DNA of 15,066 nt from CAZONC01 sp964581305 (GTDB lineage: Archaea > Aenigmatarchaeota > Aenigmatarchaeia > CG10238-14 > SCSR01), in contig CAZONC010000012.1 in assembly GCA_964581305.1 (NCBI GenBank), positions 1 through 15,066 on the forward strand, given 5' to 3'. A program made the position numbers and the translations under genes. The notes under the pieces were generated by a model. That model saw only the letters and a list, made by a program, of their open reading frames with translations. It did not search any database and had not been told where the DNA came from. Below, one piece after another: positions 13,101-15,066 of this stretch. Position 1 is the stretch's first letter. Each line of letters begins with the position of its first letter.

Positions 13101-13751
13101 CTATAATTTAATTTCTCGTGCAATCTCTTCGATAGTAAGCCTTTTTGCCCATTGGCCTTTTGCAATTTTTTCCGCGATTTTTTCACACAACTCTGCATTC
13201 TCAATAATGGCCATGCTCTCTGTATTTTTAATTAGACCAGCATCAGTTAAATTGGCCGAACCGACCATTATTTTACTATCTGCAATGTACAATTTGGCAT
13301 GCAAAGGATGAGCTGAAAAACTATAAACAATTAGATTATCATCGCCGATTTTTGCCTGAAAATATACTCTTGCTCTTTCTCTTCCAATAAGAAAAAGTGC
13401 AATTCCAAGTACAAATAAAACGATTGCAAAAATTGAAAAAATTGCACCCAATAGCCCAAGTACAATAAGTGCTTTGCCCAAATGCGTAAGTGCTCGATTT
13501 TCCTTTTTTACTATATCTTTCTTTTTTTCTATAATTTCTTTTAGAGCTTCCTTGTGTCCGACAACATAGTTATTGGTTGTTATGATCTTTACATCCACGC
13601 CATCTTTCTTTTTATCAATCGCCATCTTAACGTATTGCGGAGAAAGCCAGGGAGAAACGATCCATAGCCTTTTGCTCGCATTTCGCATGTGATCTAAGAA
13701 AAAATCCCCGATTTTTTTACCAATTTCTATTTTTACATTTTCTTCCATCAT
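13101..13751 (-). CDS. Membrane-associated phospholipase D-like (single HKD) protein
   Basis: A PLD-superfamily protein of 216 residues with one HKD motif: H151-x-K153-x4-D158, then GSANLTDAG with S165 and N167. The N-terminal part (RLWIVSPWLSPQYVKMAI, GVDVKIITTN) is the usual first strand-helix unit. Between them is a hydrophobic hairpin at about 92-123 (two helices, LGLLGAIFSIFAIVLFVLGIALFLIG), so the catalytic half is tethered to the membrane. Family members with a single HKD usually act as dimers. They may hydrolyse phosphodiesters in lipids or DNA; the substrate here is unknown. Start: ATG 13751, or ATG 13748 one codon later; there is no ribosome site, but a T/A-rich box about 25 bp upstream fits a leaderless message. 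The stop abuts tRNA-Arg. Confidence 0.88.
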   Translation of the reverse strand: MMEENVKIEIGKKIGDFFLDHMRNASKRLWIVSPWLSPQYVKMAIDKKKDGVDVKIITTNNYVVGHKEALKEIIEKKKDIVKKENRALTHLGKALIVLGLLGAIFSIFAIVLFVLGIALFLIGRERARVYFQAKIGDDNLIVYSFSAHPLHAKLYIADSKIMVGSANLTDAGLIKNTESMAIIENAELCEKIAEKIAKGQWAKRLTIEEIAREIKL

Positions 13752-13980
13752 ATACTTTTGAATTTTTTAAGATAAAAAAATCCGGATATACGGAAAAATT
13801 TAAGCAACTCAAAGTAGGCATCATAACAAATAGAATTAAATATTATGATATTGGTGAAATTTTATAGAGGGACAGAAGTAATGAAAGTTTGGATATTGGA
13901 TGAAATTCAAAAACTGCTAAACCATCTAAAAAAAGAAATAGGTAATCGTAAATTTTTAAAAAACTATTCTTTATATATTT

Positions 13981-14055
13981 GCTCCCGTCGTCTAGTCCGG
14001 TCAAGGATCGTGGCTTCTCGAGCCACTGACACGGGTTCAAATCCCGTCGGGAGCA
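13981..14055 (+). tRNA. tRNA-Glu (CTC)
   Basis: A complete 75-nt cloverleaf with no encoded CCA. Acceptor GCTCCCG pairs with CGGGAGC and the discriminator is A. The anticodon stem is GTGGC/GCCAC with loop TTCTCGA giving anticodon CTC, and the T arm is ACGGG-TTCAAAT-CCCGT. The D arm with TCTAGTCCGGTCAAGGA is typical of archaeal tRNA-Glu. No intron. An AT-rich stretch (TTTTTAAAAAAC around 13954-13965) upstream may be part of its promoter. The 229 bp between it and the PLD gene hold no gene I can support. Confidence 0.96.
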
Positions 14056-14125
14056 TTACACAAAAAGTAATGGCATAAAAGAAAAATAAATTAAGGTTGA
14101 GAAACATCATTAACCAGTCTAAGAG

Positions 14126-14572
14126 TTATCTTACAATCTTCACGTTGCCAGGAACTACTATCAAATTGTTTTCTCCGTTTATCTCTGCACAAAAATCTTT
14201 TAGCCTCATGACAACATTCCTATAATCTTCCATTGTTGGAACTTTAGACCTGATAAAAACACCTTTCAGAAATTCTAGCACTCTTTCCACATCTTGAAGA
14301 CCTTTTATCCCTTCTATTCTTAAGTTAATGTTTGACTGTAGCTGCTCTACTTGAACTTCTATTTCTTATTTCTTTGGTATTATTCTTTTAGAATCGTGTA
14401 AAAGCCTATGCAATCATGTTTTATTTACCATTGGTAAGACTGTCTTGGAATTTTCTTCAACTTTTAAACCAGGTGGAAGTCTATTCCTCCTTCAGGGTTT
14501 TTGGAAAAGAGCAACAGCTTATCTTTCTGATGCAAGTATTTTATGCCTTGCTGTTAGTATATTCGTATACCA
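14126..14572 (-). pseudogene. Decayed reading frame downstream of the PUA gene
   Basis: The minus strand here retains protein-like sequence but no intact gene. In one frame the order is YTNILTARHKILASER, then stops, then PGLKVEENSKTVLPMVNKT, TGA, LHRLLHDSKRIIPKK, TAA (14366-14368), and finally a clean 79-codon stretch beginning EIEVQVEQLQSN and ending NLIVVPGNVKIVR before TAA 14126-14128. A second frame supplies KLLLFSKNPEGGIDF, fitting neatly between the first two pieces if there are two compensating frameshifts. The final stretch has no upstream ATG; only internal GTG or ATG codons could start it. I recognise no family. Either this is a pseudogene or the read quality falls near the window end. 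Confidence 0.55.
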
Positions 14573-15022
14573 TTAAACCGCTTTTTTTCTTCTTTCCTTA
14601 GGGATATACCCTTCGATATAGCCTTCTCTCAACACTCCTGAACCAAAGAAATCTTTTCCATGTTTTACAAGAACGAAGTTTCCCACGCTACAATCTATAA
14701 GCTTTTCTGGCTTAGCAGGCAAACCCTCCACAAACTTAGAAATGTTTTCTTCGTCTAGAATAGCTATGTTTTTCTTTGCAGTTTTTCCAACAAGCTGTGA
14801 GCCTTCCACTGAAAGTTGAATCTTCCTATTCCTTTTAATAGTTCCGAAGTGAAGTAGGTAGTCGCTCTTTTCTATGAGAGGCATAGGCAAGCCTTTTGAT
14901 GCAAGGAAAACTTTTTGGTCTTTTCTGATAAAAACGTTAAAGCTATCTAGAGAAAAGTCTGAATCGTAATTCTCTTTTATCAACTCCTCTATTTCCCTTG
15001 GATTTATTTTTTTAACTTGCAT
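14573..15022 (-). CDS. PUA-domain RNA-binding protein (NIP7/RsmF-tail-like)
   Basis: A 149-residue protein with two parts. Residues 1 to about 70 form a pre-PUA module (MQVKKINPREIEELIKENY, FIRKDQKVFLASKG, YLLHFGTIKRNRKIQLSVEGSQLVGK), of the kind found in Nip7 and in the tails of archaeal NOL1/NOP2/Sun rRNA or tRNA cytosine methylases. Residues from about 75 on form a PUA domain (NIAILDEENISKFVEG, NFVLVKHGKDFFGSGVLREG, ending in a basic tail). No catalytic motif is present, so it probably acts as an RNA-binding partner in rRNA or tRNA maturation. Start ATG 15022 has no obvious ribosome site. The 44 bases to the window edge hold only its upstream region. Its stop leads straight into the decayed frame. 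Confidence 0.82.
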   Translation of the reverse strand: MQVKKINPREIEELIKENYDSDFSLDSFNVFIRKDQKVFLASKGLPMPLIEKSDYLLHFGTIKRNRKIQLSVEGSQLVGKTAKKNIAILDEENISKFVEGLPAKPEKLIDCSVGNFVLVKHGKDFFGSGVLREGYIEGYIPKERRKKAV

Positions 15023-15066
15023 ATGAAAAACCCTTCTGTTTGATTGTCGAAAGGATAGAACCTTAT

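Noticed and set aside
13845..14078. A 77-codon frame running through tRNA-Glu
   Set aside because: It overlaps the whole tRNA gene. A GAGGG precedes its internal ATG, but nothing in the protein looks conserved.
14416..14601. A 61-codon plus-strand frame near the right end
   Set aside because: It is opposite the decayed minus-strand frame; hydrophobic composition comes from AT-rich antisense sequence and there is no ribosome site.

Overview
The window comes from an AT-rich archaeon with a compact genome. Archaeal markers include TBP, MCM, an RPA41-like RPA, aIF2-beta, DUF424, an archaeal/eukaryal-type AspRS, RNase HII and FtsZ. Genes overlap or nearly touch (ATGA overlaps, shared CTAA stops). 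Several starts carry GGTGA or GGAGG ribosome sites, and others look leaderless. A small-genome (DPANN-like) lineage is plausible, but I cannot assign one.

Layout. 1-723 (+) is the 3' end of a secreted protein with an Ig-like domain and two related C-terminal modules. 5188-720 (-) is an information-processing run: tbp, mcm, RPA, aIF2-beta, DUF424 and a pilin-like membrane protein. 5256-7597 (+) carries RNase HII, a small membrane protein and AspRS. 9294-7594 (-) carries ftsZ, a 19-residue acidic microprotein, a small beta-barrel-like protein and a SWIM zinc-finger protein. 9611-9683 is tRNA-Asn. 12712-9709 (-) is the overlapping gatC-gatA-gatB operon. Then come a small hypothetical gene (+), tRNA-Arg(TCG), a membrane PLD-like protein (-), tRNA-Glu(CTC), a decayed reading frame (-) and a PUA-domain protein (-).

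The most striking observation is in the RNase HII gene. The active-site motif GIDEAGRG is interrupted by exactly 30 nt carrying an in-frame TAG. The insert and its flanks fold as a bulge-helix-bulge: a 4-bp central helix, two 3-nt bulges and a 10-bp intron hairpin. Cutting each bulge after its second base, as tRNA-splicing endonuclease does, restores the reading frame and the motif. This looks like a minimal archaeal mRNA intron. The usual ORF call, starting at the ATG at 5346, would miss it and yield a protein lacking two catalytic carboxylates.

A second theme is indirect Asn-tRNA synthesis. The AspRS has residues typical of non-discriminating enzymes, and a complete GatCAB operon and tRNA-Asn lie within a few kilobases.
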